A stretch of 64,000 bases of DNA from Acanthococcus lagerstroemiae (GCA_031841125.1 CM063106.1:12524001-12588000); one strand, 5' to 3'. Positions 11,961-23,610 are shown, numbered from the stretch's first letter. Numbers and translations are program-made. Notes: generated by a model from the sequence alone, not told the origin.

Positions 11961-14636
11961 TGGTACTGCGGAGAGCAGAATTACTATGTTACACGAAGAG
12001 AGCTACTGGTGGTAGTTATAACGTTGTGCCGCACTTCTGCAAGTATTTGCAGAGTCAGTCATTTATTCTCCGAACTAACCATTTAGGAGAGAAGATGTGA
12101 GCAAAATTCACACGGATTGACAGAATGACCCCACTCAATCCGTACTTGTACCAAATTCCATGCTCGTATGCAAAACACTGGAAAAAAGCTAGAATTCCAT
12201 CGACCGATAATCGTTCGATTTGTAGCTGTGGACTCAAGGGACATGCATTCTTGCGAACAGGATACTCCTGAATCATCGAAGATACCACTCCAGAAGTCTT
12301 ACTCAAAAACTGCCACACAGATTGAAAACTGTATAGCTGAAATTTTGCGCAGTGTTTGAATGCACTAGACCACATGTCGAACAACTCGGCAACGGTGCAG
12401 TTGATGTTCATGAATGAAAAACGATTTAAATACAGGTCACAAAATTTTTTCGATATTGGCAACTCATCTTATTTCACTTGCCCGAGTCAGTATGAAGAAC
12501 CTCTTCAACAGTTCAATAACAAGAAGTGTTTAAGAGGTCGTAAAAAGCTACATCTATATTATCTTCTTTTATTCTCACAACGATGAAAATTAAGTTACTT
12601 ACGTCGGATCATAAAAAAATCGGACGTTCGTTGTAAATTATTATTGTTTGTATACCTATAGTGGACGTTATTCGAATCTGGTACCGAAGATATTAAAATT
12701 CAGTTCGTTCTAGAAAGAAAAAACTCGCCTCACCGTGCTCGGATATGTCGGTTGATTAAAAACTAATAAGAAATATTTCAGCGGACAGTCCCGAGTCGAG
12801 CTGGTATTGATATTTTATTATCGGATACCGGTGCACTCGATTTTATTATTATTGAAATTTAATATGTAGACAGATAACTGGAGAATATGTATGCAAAGTT
12901 TAGTAGATAATTCGCATCGCCGTGCCCATGAGCAGGCATGGGCAGGAAATGTAGGAGATGCTGGCAGTTGTTGATATGAAGCAAAATTGTGTCGGGGGAA
13001 ATTTGTAAGCAGGCAGTGCCAAGCTCAAAATTCTGTAATTTAAGCTTTTCACACCGTTAATCTTACTCAACGTCGTGAAACACGTGGCTAGTACGCGAAC
13101 TGCTGCTGCATACTTTTCGGCACAGAGGAGGAAAACTCTAAGGCAACAAAACTGTGGGGAAAGTGTTAGCAAACCAGCCCGACTATTCTGCTCAGGAGTG
13201 TCACGCGTTAGAAACCAGGACCGTCAACGTCCGGCATCGGATACGGCGCCTAAAAAAGAAGAATTTTCAACTGAAGCCCTTATTTCCTTCATTTTAGCGA
13301 AGCTGTAGAGGAAAATAAAACGGAAACTAATCAGAATCTTGGTAATCTTTAAAGGGTTGATATCATGATGACATATTCAAATTTGAATTCTAGTCAAATG
13401 CAGCCGAGAACGGCAAGTTCAAAATGAAACCGGTCCAATTTACACAACTCTCCCCTAACCAAATTATATTTTCAATACCTACGATAACGAGAGTAAAAAA
13501 CACAAACAAAAGAATTAAAAACTAGGACCGGGTTTGGTTTTAGTACCACAATGAAAGTAACATTTGTTTCAGTATTTACAAAACTGAAAAAAAAATTTTA
13601 ATAAAAAACCAAGTTTGTTTTGAGTAGGTACTACAATGAAAATAACATCGAACAAAAACTAACAACAGATATCACTTTTTAAAAATTTAGTCTTATCACT
13701 GAAAAAAAATAATAATCATTAATAATAAATAATACGGCTTGAACGACTGCCTTCAAACTCTTCACTGCACAATTTCAAGTACTGCCTCATAACATATCAA
13801 AATTTGGAATCATTTGATCCAATAGTTTTTGAGATTTTCGTGCCACAAAATTAGTGTGTACATATATAAGGAAACCTGAAATTCAGTTACCATTACAGTC
13901 GTGTTCTAAACACTCTGAAACGTAAAAAAAACACTGCCCCCGCCCCCATCTTGACAACTGTGATCAGTGTAATACCTCCCTTTTCTCCGAAAAGTCGGTA
14001 AATATTATGACCAAATTGGTTTTAGTACTACATATAATGAAAGGAACATAGCTGTGGTTGATTTTTTTCGACATACCACAGATTTGTAGTGGTAAGACAG
14101 GGGTAACACTTGACACAGAAACACGTAAAATAACAGGTAGTTTGAAATAACTGATACACATTGCTTAAGATTTTCAGTAAATATCTACACTTAGTACACT
14201 GTACAGACTAGAAAGGTTAAATTTAAACTACTTATATAAAGAAATAAAACATGGTTAGGAGAAAAAAGTGAGTATTTTTATTTTCAAAAGTTATATTATC
14301 AATTAGGCAGATTTTTTTTGTTCAATGATGTGTATTATGGAAATTATGGTGCTGAAGGACAAGCGCTTGTGCTTATCCGCACAACTGTACTTTACTGCGC
14401 GGCACTAATTCGCCATTAGGCGGCACTAGTGCCGCCCACTTTGTATGTTATTTTATGGCCTGTTATAGGTATAAAGACATAAACATAAGACATGATCCTT
14501 CGTCACTCCTTTCTTCTCTCTCTCTGCTAGCCTTTTCAAGATGTCTATCGTCGTGGACAAAAGTCGTCTCCCATCCCTAAATGTTGGTACTTGTGCTCGG
14601 TAAACTTGTTAAATATTGTCTGCTGCGTGTATATAA
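11961..14636. other. unrecognised DNA with a 135-codon minus ORF
   Basis: The ORF at minus 12055-12462 has no motif I know; a plus ORF at 12168-12359 overlaps it. ORFs at 12900-13172 (minus) and 13075-13308 (plus) overlap each other and are probably chance. A phrase close to GGTTTTAGTACYACAATGAA repeats at about 13515, 13615 and 14020, pointing to an old repeat in 13.5-14.1 kb. Confidence 0.25.
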
Positions 14637-15361
14637 GGTCATTCTTCAAAAATGTTGATATTTCAGATGAGTTTTTTCATGGAGGAAATTAGGGGATATT
14701 TGAACTTTTTTTTATGGGAGTCGGTAAGAGGCGTTCTGTATAACATATTGGTAAGATTAGGCCGAAAGGGAGGAAATTCTATATTTTGACATAGCAATCA
14801 AAATGATGAACGCCTTCCGAAGGACACATGAAAAAGTCCATGCCGAAAGACAATAGCGAACAAAACGTGTTCTGCCGTCGATTGGTAGATTCCAAAATAA
14901 AAAATTATGTGATAAAGGCATGTCAACCCATTAATTAGACGTAATTCTTTTTGGATAATGACTGCCTATCATTGCATAAAGATGGCCATGCCGAAGGACA
15001 CATTTTTTTTTGTAACTCTTAATTTTAAACAATAATATACGAATGTACGAGTCTTGTCACAAAAAAATCGAGATTTGACATGCGGACCGTATTGCTCTGA
15101 TAAGAATATACAATTTGACCATTAACTGCGACGAAAAAATATTGAAACGCATGTTCTGTGATTGATTGAAAAAGAGCCACGCCGATGGACAAAAAGTCGA
15201 GGGACGATTTTCAAAGCTGGCCATACTGACTCCCATCAGCGAAGATACGACTTCAATGTAACCTTGTGATTCCTTCATTCATTTAAAGTAGCACTACGTT
15301 GTCAGTTTGTTCTAATATACAGCGTGAAAATTTAGGGGGGAAAATAAATAATAACAATAAC

Positions 15362-15399
<38 letters not shown>

Positions 15400-15615
15400 A
15401 AATCGTTCGAGGGACAGCCATGCCGACGGACATTTGAGCATATTTAGTCCAATTTTGACCCATTAAAAGTGGATCAAATTTTCTTCTGAAAACTTAATAA
15501 AATTGGACTGAGTCATAACTATCAACGAAAACAACAAAATCGCCGTATCATTAATATTTGTAGCTTGTGAGATAACTGCTGGGGACTGAAATATCAACAC
15601 TTTCGAAGAATAACC
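14637..15615. mobile_element. TIR element of unknown superfamily with iterated ATGCCGAAGGACA words
   Basis: The left end GGTCATTCTTCAAAAATGTT and following TGATATTTCAG are matched in inverted orientation at the right end (about 15587-15615), giving terminal inverted repeats of about 30 bases. Inside, variants of ATGCCGAAGGACA recur at about 14820, 14840, 14990, 15180 and 15420 between non-repeated DNA. A second copy truncated on its right side is at 50793-51360. No clear target duplication and no transposase. An AAT microsatellite sits inside. Confidence 0.7.
15359..15398 (+). repeat. AAT microsatellite
   Basis: About thirteen AAT units with minor interruptions at the 5' side, inside the TIR element. 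Confidence 0.9.
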
Positions 15616-15953
15616 CATACTCGTATTTGTGAAAATTCCGAAACTGAGGGTTAATACAACAGATGGATAACAATGACCATGCGAGGTTGCAATTTCTGAA
15701 GATTATGTCATTCTATGTACCCTCATTCCTCTCCACATGAAATGACAATAACCATTTTCAGCATTTTATAAGTTCGATTACAGCGTTTTTAAGTTTGCTT
15801 TGTGATGAACTCTGCCTGTTGAAAAAAATTTGATATCCCCCTCCCTCCCCAGAAAATGATTCTATTTTAATGGTGATCCTATTTCGGTGATTTTCGCGTT
15901 CTTTCGTACTTGTCATCTTTCCACTGTAGCCAGTACTTCTCCAGAACTCGTAA

Positions 15954-16044
15954 CCCGATGCGCAAAATCCCGCCAATTACCCAGGTAACTAAAGGGGAAC
16001 CAAGGGTAAGTAACTGAGGGTTGCAAATGAGTAACTTACCCAGG
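15954..16044. mobile_element. partial GATGCGCA-ended element
   Basis: Begins CCCGATGCGCAAAATCC and continues with the family's GGTAACTAAAGGGGAACC-type body. The far terminus is missing: the sequence passes into other DNA after about 16044. Confidence 0.65.
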
Positions 16045-16268
16045 TACCCGCTGCGGCAAATTGACAGATGCCAGATGATGCTAATCCTGTCAGCGGATCT
16101 GTCGCAGAATGTCAGCATGCGAACCAATCAGAATCGAGCACAGCCGTGCGATTTTACGTGGCACAACGCGACACAACGTGACACAATGCGACCGACACAC
16201 GACGGAGCATCTGTCAATGCAGTGATACGACTGGCAGTATTTGCCATATTCTATCAACAACCTGTCAG

Positions 16269-16383
16269 AGGCTTCATCAGATTCTGACGATACTGTGTCA
16301 CATTTTGGCAGCACCCTGTCACATCCTAGCAATATTCTGTCGCATTTTAGCAGCACTCTAATCCGTTCTGACAATACTCTGTC
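16269..16383 (+). repeat. degenerate short tandem repeat
   Basis: Variants of ATTCTGTCGCATTTTAGCAG and TTCTGACAATACTCTGTC follow one another about four times. The series continues after the inserted MITE at 16717-16760, so the MITE landed inside the array. Confidence 0.6.
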
Positions 16384-16716
16384 CAGGGACGCACCGATAC
16401 GGGGCAGGGAGCAACTTACCACCCCCCCCCCCCGTAGGAAATTTTCACTCAGCATTTGGGAAAATTCACAATTTCAGTCAGATGAGTTGGGAAAATCCAA
16501 CTAGTTAAAAGTGTTTTTTTTCTTTTTGTTTTTTTTTCTTGCTCTGATACATGGGAATTGAGTTGAGAAGTTGGTAAAACCCAACAGGTCAAAAGGTGAG
16601 GTTTTTTTTGCTTTGATACCTAGTTGGGAATTCTGAGTTGAGTCAGTCGGGATTTTCACAATTTCTACCCCCCTCTCTCTCAAAAAAAAAAAAAAAAACT
16701 TTTTGGTGCGTCCCTG
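16384..16716 (+). mobile_element. ACGCACC-ended hAT MITE
   Basis: Termini CAGGGACGCACC and GGTGCGTCCCTG are exact inverted repeats. The flanking octamers ACTCTGTC (16376-16383) and ATTCTGTC (16717-16724) match in seven of eight bases, fitting a hAT duplication. The interior contains GTTGGGAAAATCCAACTAGT and TGAGTTGAGTCAGT words, a C-tract at one end and an A-tract at the other. Relatives: 43368-43668, 54514-54765, and fragments at 6495, 17035 and 36410. Confidence 0.85.
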
Positions 16717-17034
16717 ATTCTGTCGCATTTTGGTTAACCTACTCCTCATTTTAGTGCGCTCCTCTTCGACACAAAAAATTCCGACAGCCAAAATTCATGA
16801 ATAATGATCGATATTATTCTAATATTTTATATTTTTACAATTATCTACGCACAAAAACTTATTAAAATTCAGTTAACCCCAGTATAATTGTTGATGCTTG
16901 GTCCTGGTTGTCTGTTAAAAGAGAAAAAGAAAATTCATGAAATAATTTTAGTTAATACAAAAATATTTTAGATAGATTCACATCCTAGAACTGGGTATCA
17001 GTTCTACCATAAAGCCATGCACAACCAGCAGCTA

Positions 17035-17180
17035 GGAAAAGGTGGAATTTTGAGTTGAGTCAGTCGGAAAAATCTAACAGATCAAAAGGTTTTTTTTTTT
17101 TTTGCTTTGATACTTGGAAATTCTGAGTTGAGTCAGTTGGGACTTTCACAATTTTTACCCCGCCCCCTCCAGACAAAATC
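17035..17180 (+). mobile_element. fragment of the same hAT MITE family
   Basis: Shares TTTGAGTTGAGTCAGTCGG, a T-tract, CTTTGATACTTGG and the CCCCCTCCA-type end, but lacks both complete termini. Confidence 0.6.
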
Positions 17181-17185
17181 CTTGA

Positions 17186-17720
17186 TTACGACCTTGTGCA
17201 TGAAGACTCAAGATAGCTTCCAGCTTTGACTGGGAAATTCCAAAGCGGCTCGACAATATGAAATCTGCTTGTCCGGAAATTAAGGCGCAGAATTTGTTGC
17301 ATACTTTTCCAAGTAAAACAGCCCCGTAGCCATTGAGGGAAAGCTGGGGCTAAGTCACCCTCTAAAGGTATCCTGAGCCCCGTAGGCAAAGATACCACCC
17401 TTAAGAAAATCATCATTATGCTGAACGAGAGAGAAAGAAGGGATGAAGAGAATTAATATCGGAGAAACATTTTAAAATTTAGAACAAAAGCTTGGTCAAC
17501 TGATTTGGGACGCTTGGATTGGGAATAGGATTTGAATGTAATGGCCCCAAGTTACCCGAGCCCTTTAGACAACGAGGTGAGACACCCAAGACCCGAGACC
17601 CGAGCAGCCGCGTACACTCGCGATCGTGCTCGCAATATATTCATGAGAAAACTTCGTCGAAGCTGTTGTAGTCGTCCATTCGGGTTTCGTTTTCGACACT
17701 CGCCATAAAAACCGATAACA
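17186..17720. other. unrecognised DNA
   Basis: No gene, RNA or repeat recognised. Two short minus-strand ORFs only. Confidence 0.3.
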
Positions 17721-18005
17721 GTGACGTAGCCGGAATTTCCCCGTTGGAAGGGGGGAGGGGGGGACAAAGTAAGATTTTCAAGGGAGAAAAAGTCGAAAAT
17801 TGAGGTAATTTTAAAGATCGCCGATATTAGAAGACTATTTTATGAAAATGAAGGTAAAATTACTGCTTGAGCGAAAATTTTTCGGGAAAAAACGTGTTTT
17901 AAAGGCGAAACATTGCTCATTATTGCATATTTTACATTAAATTTCAGGTGCCTTAAGGGAGGACATTTGCCCCCATCGTGCCCCTCCCCCATTTGGCTAC
18001 ATCAC
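17721..18005. mobile_element. GTGACGTAGCC-ended MITE
   Basis: Left end GTGACGTAGCC and right end GGCTACATCAC are imperfect inverted repeats. The interior has a G-tract near the left end and matching C-tracts near the right. A relative in opposite orientation at 23611-23857 shares the phrase GAAAATGAAGGTAAAATTAC and others. No clear target duplication. Confidence 0.7.
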
Positions 18006-18390
18006 TTCCTCGTAGAAATTTTCACATTTTATACTATGTATATCCTCAAACCCTCCCCCCCCGGTAAACAGTCAGCACCCCCTACTGTGCTGATGGCCAG
18101 CTACGGGCCTGAAGTAAAAACATGTACAGTAGACTCCGGATTATCCAAGTCCAATTTATCCGGCCTTATCCTCCGACTTATTCGACCTACTAAGGTTGGT
18201 TAATCCGAATTTCTACGTGAAACATCTAATTTTTGATTTTGAAATGTATGTAGATGTTACAGTGAATGTCCGAAATTGTTGAATGTCGACATTCCCCATG
18301 CAAACGTGGTGTATGTCCGAAAATTCGATTTATACATCGTAATTATAACGATGCTTGTTGCCACAAGTCTGTACGTGCTCATATTGTGGA

Positions 18391-18391
18391 G

Positions 18392-18416
<25 letters not shown>
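18391..18416 (+). repeat. CA microsatellite
   Basis: About twelve CA units within the nested element. Confidence 0.95.
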
Positions 18417-18422
<6 letters not shown>

Positions 18423-18705
18423 TAAGCTCCATCGTGTTTTACTTTGATTCAGACGATTCGAAACTAATTACAGAATTTTATTTTTTTGTATCGACAGTTC
18501 AGTAGCTTATCGTTACCTTGTGTCGTATTGTTGATGTGAGACTTTCAGTGGAATATAGTCGTTGTTGTTGAATGTATTAGACGAGTGTCTCTGCAGCCTA
18601 ATCGTTAAATACTCTCTTCTTAATAATTTCCGAAATGAATTGTCACCGTTTTTATGCCAAATTTGACGATTTAATAAAAAAGAAACGTGATGACAACTCT
18701 ATGTA

Positions 18706-19044
18706 GATCGAGGCAGAACTGACTCATGCAATATTCTGGCAGTCATCATTTCTATTGAAGATTCGAATTTTTTCAAATTGGGGAACAAAAATGGAACCTT
18801 TCAACACCTATTTACCCGGAATCAATTTACCATTTGTCCAGAAAAATTATGCAGTATAGACGAAGTTAGCAATAAAAAAATGACTTTGCGAGGGGCAGCA
18901 GTCGCTAATTTCAGAAGTGGCGGGCAAGGGTATGAACGGTGCAACTGTACAAAAAAATGTTCTACGGCGCAATGCAGTTGCAAGAAGAATTCCATTTTAT
19001 GTAACTCTAAATGTCATAATAGCGACCCTTGTTGTAATAAATAA
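18706..19044 (+). pseudogene. C-terminal part of a KRBA2-like integrase
   Basis: The frame reads VDRGRTDSCNILAVII, then FFKLGNKNG, then LRGAAVANF and GGQGYERCNC, and ends in a cysteine cluster (CNCTKKC, CSCKK, CNSKCH) before TAA at 19042-19044. This order is that of the region after the integrase core in KRAB-A domain-containing protein 2 and related transposon-derived integrases: a conserved DRGR...N-hydrophobic block, a G-T-K-x-G strand, then a GGQG-led cysteine-rich tail. The integrase catalytic core that should precede it is absent, and a stop (TGA 18691-18693) lies just upstream in frame. A following ATG-less start means the annotated frame is a remnant, not a gene. It sits inside the nested TIR element 18255-19304. 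Confidence 0.8.
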
Positions 19045-19645
19045 AAAATAATTTTCTAACAAACTTTCAAATTTCAAAATGACTTTAAAAAATACTATAC
19101 TGTTTGTTTTTTATAATAATAAATACTTTTGCACTTGAAAATCGAAAATAAAAGTTTTAAAAAGTATTTGCAGACATTCACAGCTCCACATTGGTGAATG
19201 TCAACATTCACCAGTGAATATTGACATTTACCAATAAGCTTGGTGAATGTTGACATTCACCGGTGACTGTTGACATTCACCAATTTCTGACATTCACTGT
19301 AACATATATACATTAGATACATACGTTGTTCAATCGACGCGACAGCGCAGCGTTGCGAAATCACGCGGCCAGAAAAATAATCGCGATTTAAAAAAAAACT
19401 GTGGTCACCAACGATTTAAAAAAAAATTATAATTTGTGATTTATTATTACATAAGTATCGGTTTTTCACATATTTATTCCTTTTTAAAGCCGAAGTTCAA
19501 TTTTCTGAATAAACAATAAATTTCTTTTTAAATTTTGTGCACGTTATTTCTACATTGAAAATATTCATTTCGGATTATTCGACTTTTTTCGGCATCTGAC
19601 CCCGCTTCAGCCCCAATTAGGTAGAATAACCCGGAGTCTACTGTA

Positions 19646-20237
19646 CATATGGTTTGAGGAGCCAAACAAGAATTTTTTGAACGGCCGGTGGATCGGCCAG
19701 GGGCAATTTTCCCCTATCCTCCTTCACCAATTCACCTCTAAAATAAGTAGTAACTAAATATTACATTAAATGACATAGATATGACATGACTTACCAATAA
19801 ATTACAGCACAATTACGAGTACTTTTCAGTTCTATCATGCATTTGAATCCGCTTCCTAAGTTTAAACAGCACTGAACACCAACGAATATAAAATTCGAAA
19901 TGAAGCTGAAACCACTTCTAGACCCCAGGCAATATATCAAACATGATCATGAACGCAGTGTGCCAGCAACATGTAGAGGCACCAACGCGACGGCGCATTT
20001 TTAACTTACCATTACACGGCTGGAGCAAAGGAAAAGATACGCACACGAAATACAATACACAACCTTCGCGTTCCTCTGCGTTTAATCCTGTGACAGAAAA
20101 TTCTGTCATTACAATAAAATTCTGGCACCTTATGTCAACGATTACTCTGGTGGGCAGAGTTTCAGCTGTGACACAGGGTCTGACTCGATTTGGCTCAATT
20201 TGTCAGTGACAGATTGACAGAAATTGTGATTTTTCCG
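19646..20237. other. unrecognised DNA
   Basis: Two overlapping short ORFs in opposite frames (19918-20109 and 19943-20209), neither with a motif. Confidence 0.3.
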
Positions 20238-20364
20238 CAGCGGGTAACTAAAGGGGAACCAAGGGTAACTGCGGGGTTATTTCTTGGTAATCTGAAGGTA
20301 ACTAAAGGTTGCAAATGGGTAACTTTTCCGTAGGTAACTAGAGGGTAACTGATTGCACATCGGG
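20238..20364 (-). mobile_element. GATGCGCA-ended element interrupting a mariner gene
   Basis: Right end GCACATCGGG and a body of GGTAACTAAAGGGGAACC and GGTAACTTTTCCG words identify the family. It abuts the mariner pseudogene where the third catalytic block would follow. Confidence 0.7.
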
Positions 20365-20371
20365 AAAATTG

Positions 20372-20836
20372 GTAAGGAATGTTAGCCGAATCAAGCAATG
20401 AGGTCGCGGGTTTCTCGGGCTGAGTAAGGTCGTGCATTATTGTGCAATATATCTATGTCTTGTGTCAGTTTATCGTGTCGTGTGCCGAACTGCCCGAATT
20501 ACTTAGTGTCTGATGATACCGTCCGCCTTTAACTCTTATCCCTGGTTCCATGAGTTTTACCAGAAGAACGCCCTTAGATTCCGAATATTCGGTCACCATG
20601 AGTTTTCTTCGGGTGAGGATTTGTTTTGCCTCGAGGATACCGGGGGAATTCATGTGTATCCATTGCATACGCTGTTGATTTATCATCGGGTGTTATGGAA
20701 TACCCACGTTTCGTCCCATGTTACAGTTTTTTCGAGAAATTCGGTGCCCTCTTCTGAAACATTGCAAGATAGTGTCTATGAAATCAGGTGGCAAGCTTCT
20801 ACAAGGAGGGTATTTTTAAGTTGGTATGTAGACTAG
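20372..20836 (-). pseudogene. mariner transposase, catalytic-domain remnant
   Basis: On the minus strand, in changing frames, the mariner signature order is visible: TVTWDETWVFHN at about 20725-20690, QWIHMNSPGILEAKQILTR and SKGVLL at 20660-20560, and ILHNNARPYSARETRDL at about 20450-20400. Mariner transposases cut and paste DNA with a D,D,D triad. The first Asp survives in WDETW. The second, normally LHDNARPH, has become Asn. The third block (HPPYSPDL) is lost where the GATGCGCA-ended element sits. At least one frameshift lies near 20690, and TGA/TAA codons replace residues after the second block. Non-functional. Confidence 0.85.
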
Positions 20837-20846
20837 ATAAATGGGG

Positions 20847-21060
20847 GTTTAGTTGGCCGAGTGGATAGCGCGCTGGTTTCGGAATCCGAAGGTCCCGGGT
20901 TTGAGCCCACGTAGCAACCCGCTACATTTCGACCTAGGCCGGTTTTTCGGCAAGGTGAGAGGAAGGCTAAGACATCCTCGACAGTCTCACCGACGTCTCT
21001 GAAGTAATGCTCGGAAGGATGAATTCCACGGCCCGGGTTGAGAGTAATGTTAGAGAAAAG
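20847..21060 (+). mobile_element. tRNA-headed SINE, family A
   Basis: The head carries an A-box-like TGGCCGAGTGG and a B-box-like GGGTTTGAGCCC, so it derives from a tRNA. The body continues CGACCTAGGCCGGTTTTTCGG and ends after GAGAGTAATGTTAGAGAAAA. Related copies: minus 32865-33062, plus 57331-57545, and a headless piece in the chimera at 44186-44300. It is not a functional tRNA gene: no cloverleaf acceptor stem closes after the B box. Confidence 0.9.
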
Positions 21061-21176
21061 AGATGAGATATATCTCATATAAATGTATTAACAGAGGTGA
21101 CTATGTTAAAAAGTAAATGCAAGTATAGAAAATTTAATGCCGTTGACCTTTTTTTTTTGACTGTTTTATTTTTTTG

Positions 21177-21470
21177 ACATGGACATGTCTTATCGCTGGC
21201 CGTCTACCAAAATTGTGCGCCACGTTTCGACCGACTGACACCGAGAATGGACGACTAATGCCGAGAATGGACGACTAACGCCGGGAACAAACGACTAACA
21301 CCAAGAATGTTACGAGTACTAAAATGATGTCATCACGGCAATGACGATATTCGCCATTGTTCTCAGTTGTGTGCGCGAATTCGTTCCTTGTGGAATATTT
21401 TACTCGTTTTCGTTGAATGTTGACTGAATGCGGGGAACGTGCTAGGTAGCCATAAGACATATCCATGTAT
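21177..21470. mobile_element. putative TIR element containing a 20-bp minisatellite
   Basis: ACATGGACATGTCTTATCGC at the left and, reversed, ACATGGATATGTCTTATGGC at the right form imperfect inverted repeats of about 25-30 bases. The interior holds the minisatellite at 21233-21312. No target duplication read with confidence. Confidence 0.5.
21233..21312 (+). repeat. four tandem 20-bp units
   Basis: Units begin at 21233, 21253, 21273 and 21293 and approximate GACTAACGCCGAGAATGGAC. They differ by one to six bases. Confidence 0.9.
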
Positions 21471-23610
21471 TTAGTACCTGCATTCAGTACTATAGCACCA
21501 GAATACTATTATCAGTTCTCCAAAAAGTAGTTTGTACACTGAGTCTATCTACACAACACGCATTTCATTTACATGCATACCTTATTTTCTATGATTTTTC
21601 TAAGTTGAAAATTACCTTAGCCTGTTGCAAACTGGCACGTTCACCCTATTGTTTTAATAACAAGTATAGAACTTTAGTTTTTGAACGTCCTTTGTACAAA
21701 ACTAGATCAATTATTTGATATTCTAGACGGGGCTGGTGAAATGGAGCTCTTTCGAGCTTGTCAGTTCAGCGCAGAATGGACATTGCGCGGCCTATTTTCG
21801 CCATCGTGAGCATTCACCGGCGCTCACCTACACTGCTGTCGCGTTTTTATCAGTCGATTCTGAGGTCATTACTATGTAAGTAAGTCCAGGTACTCGCCCG
21901 GTTTCAGGATTATGTCCAGCCGCGCGGTACGTACGCATAGGCGTGATGATTTCCAAGACTTACGTGAACTGGATTAGAAAACACCGGTCAGTGCCTTTTT
22001 TAAAAAGTTTTGTGAAGAATGCATGGCTTCATTTAATCGATTGTTGAATGTTGATGACACGTTGTTTTCTCTCTCGATTCTTTTTTTTTTAACCCGTAAA
22101 TTCAAAAGCGCGTGTTAAGGCACATCATCCGACTATAGAACGTCGTTCAGCTGGCATGTCTATCTTGGTAGCTTTGATCGGGAGAGGTTAAAAACCGCAG
22201 AATCCGCAATGTGACATATTTCCTTATGTGTACACTTCGCGCGCGTGCCTGATTTGTGAACCGAGAAACACCAAATACAGGTTTCGTCTTGCTACCTTAC
22301 GTCTTATACAGTCGTGCGGATGTTAACGAAAAAGAGAGAAAAAAAAATCAGCTTCGACAGTCGAATAAGAACGAGGAATAGTGTTTCGAAAAACTGGAGC
22401 GGTTACGTAATAATAAATCATGATCATGATTTGTAAAAAGCGTACTTTGTTTCAGTTCTAATTTCAAAACTAATGACAGCTCGAGTGATTTACTGGACTT
22501 CTTTAAGAAGGTATTAACAATTTCGTAAAAATTGTTTATTTATTAGGTATAACATTGCCCGATGGATATAACACTTCGAGGCTTCGTTCGCTTTTGTACA
22601 CAGCGGTTACCGGTTTATTGAATTATTGTTGAACGCCGCCGGCCATTTTCAGCGGGCTAAGGCAGCAAGGTGTGGGACGGAAAAAAGTAAAATCATCGCG
22701 AAGCCGGTCTACCTGTAAGTGGATGAGGATGATGACTTCGATTCCACGCTGACTTTCGAAACTTTCGAGTCTCCAGGAGTGGGTTGAAAGCCTTATAAGA
22801 TCTCCTTTCCCGTTCCGGGTCATTTGTCCGAATCCGTTTTTCCGGACACCGAAATTCCGAATGAACGAGATTGCGAACGCCTTCTGTCCGAAAGGCAATT
22901 TTCCAAATGTTCTTGATTCCGAAAGTTTGCTTTAAAAATTTCAAAACAATTAATACCTACTTCAAATAAATTTTTATAGTTCGTAAGTGCTTTATGTACC
23001 TGTTATATTGTAGCCAATGGTCTTCAGGAACCCGATGAAATCACCATTATCCTTACACTAAGTTTACTGAGTACCGAGGCTCTGGATGCGCATTTGAAGC
23101 TCCTGCCATTTTCTGCGCTGTACTGCTCTGACATGCTTTCCGAGAGCTAGCTCCGCTGTACAGACCTCAGTGAATGCCTGCTCCTTCTGGAGCTCACTGA
23201 GGCCCGAGTACAGATCGAGATTATGTTTTCCAATTACGATGCGGAATCGGTTGTGCCAGCCCTCTGATGCTTTATTCGTTCTATGCTCTTTCTTCAGCGC
23301 CGCTTTGTACTAGTTCCATATTGGGAGGCTGTATCGTGGTGGCACCGCTCGGCGTCCTTGGGCTAGTCACCCTCTTACGAATGTATGATCGAAATACTCC
23401 ATCACTGCGAGTAGAGGATGTGGACATTAACTACGGAGCATGATGAAAGTTGTGACATCACAAAAAGGAACGAACATTAAAGCTAGAATGGCGTGAACGA
23501 AATCCCTTATAGTGCGGTCGTCAGGGTCACTATAAATGCAACCTGAAGACCGGCTCTCCGCACTCGACGAAGTAAGCTTGCCCTAGATGGAAAAAACAAC
23601 AGCTTACGGG
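21471..23610. other. unrecognised DNA
   Basis: No gene recognised. A GTAAGTAAG consistent with a splice donor lies at about 21876 (plus). At 22790-22930 the word TCCGAA/TTCCGAA recurs; the same word recurs inverted at 24950-25070. Confidence 0.25.

Larger units (their letters stand above)
18255..19304. mobile_element. KRBA2/Ginger-like TIR element nested in the pogo-type element
   Basis: Left end TGTTACAGTGAATGTCCGAA and right end (reverse complement) TGTTACAGTGAATGTCAGAA are inverted repeats that extend about 40 bases with a GTGAATGTCAACATTCAC motif. Near the right end that motif is iterated four or five times. Flanking tetramers TAGA and TATA match in three of four bases, a possible 4-bp target duplication. 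Inside is the tail of a KRBA2-like integrase gene (18706-19044). Ginger-type cut-and-paste elements carry such integrases and TGT...ACA ends, so I infer an internally deleted member. Confidence 0.7.
18127..19643. mobile_element. pogo/Tigger-type non-autonomous element
   Basis: The termini CAGTAGACTCCGGATTATCC and (reverse complement of the right end) CAGTAGACTCCGGGTTATTC differ at two positions. TA dinucleotides flank both ends (18125-18126, 19644-19645). CAGT ends with TA duplication fit the Tc1/mariner-pogo superfamily. The outer element's own DNA is short (18127-18254 and 19305-19643); the rest is the nested element 18255-19304. No pogo transposase is encoded. Confidence 0.85.

Noticed and set aside
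12055..12462. 135-codon host gene
   Set aside because: No motif and no splice-site or start-context support. Kept only as an unrecognised stretch.
20847..20920. tRNA gene with A and B boxes
   Set aside because: The boxes are present, but the sequence continues into a SINE body shared with three other places and no acceptor stem pairs around it.
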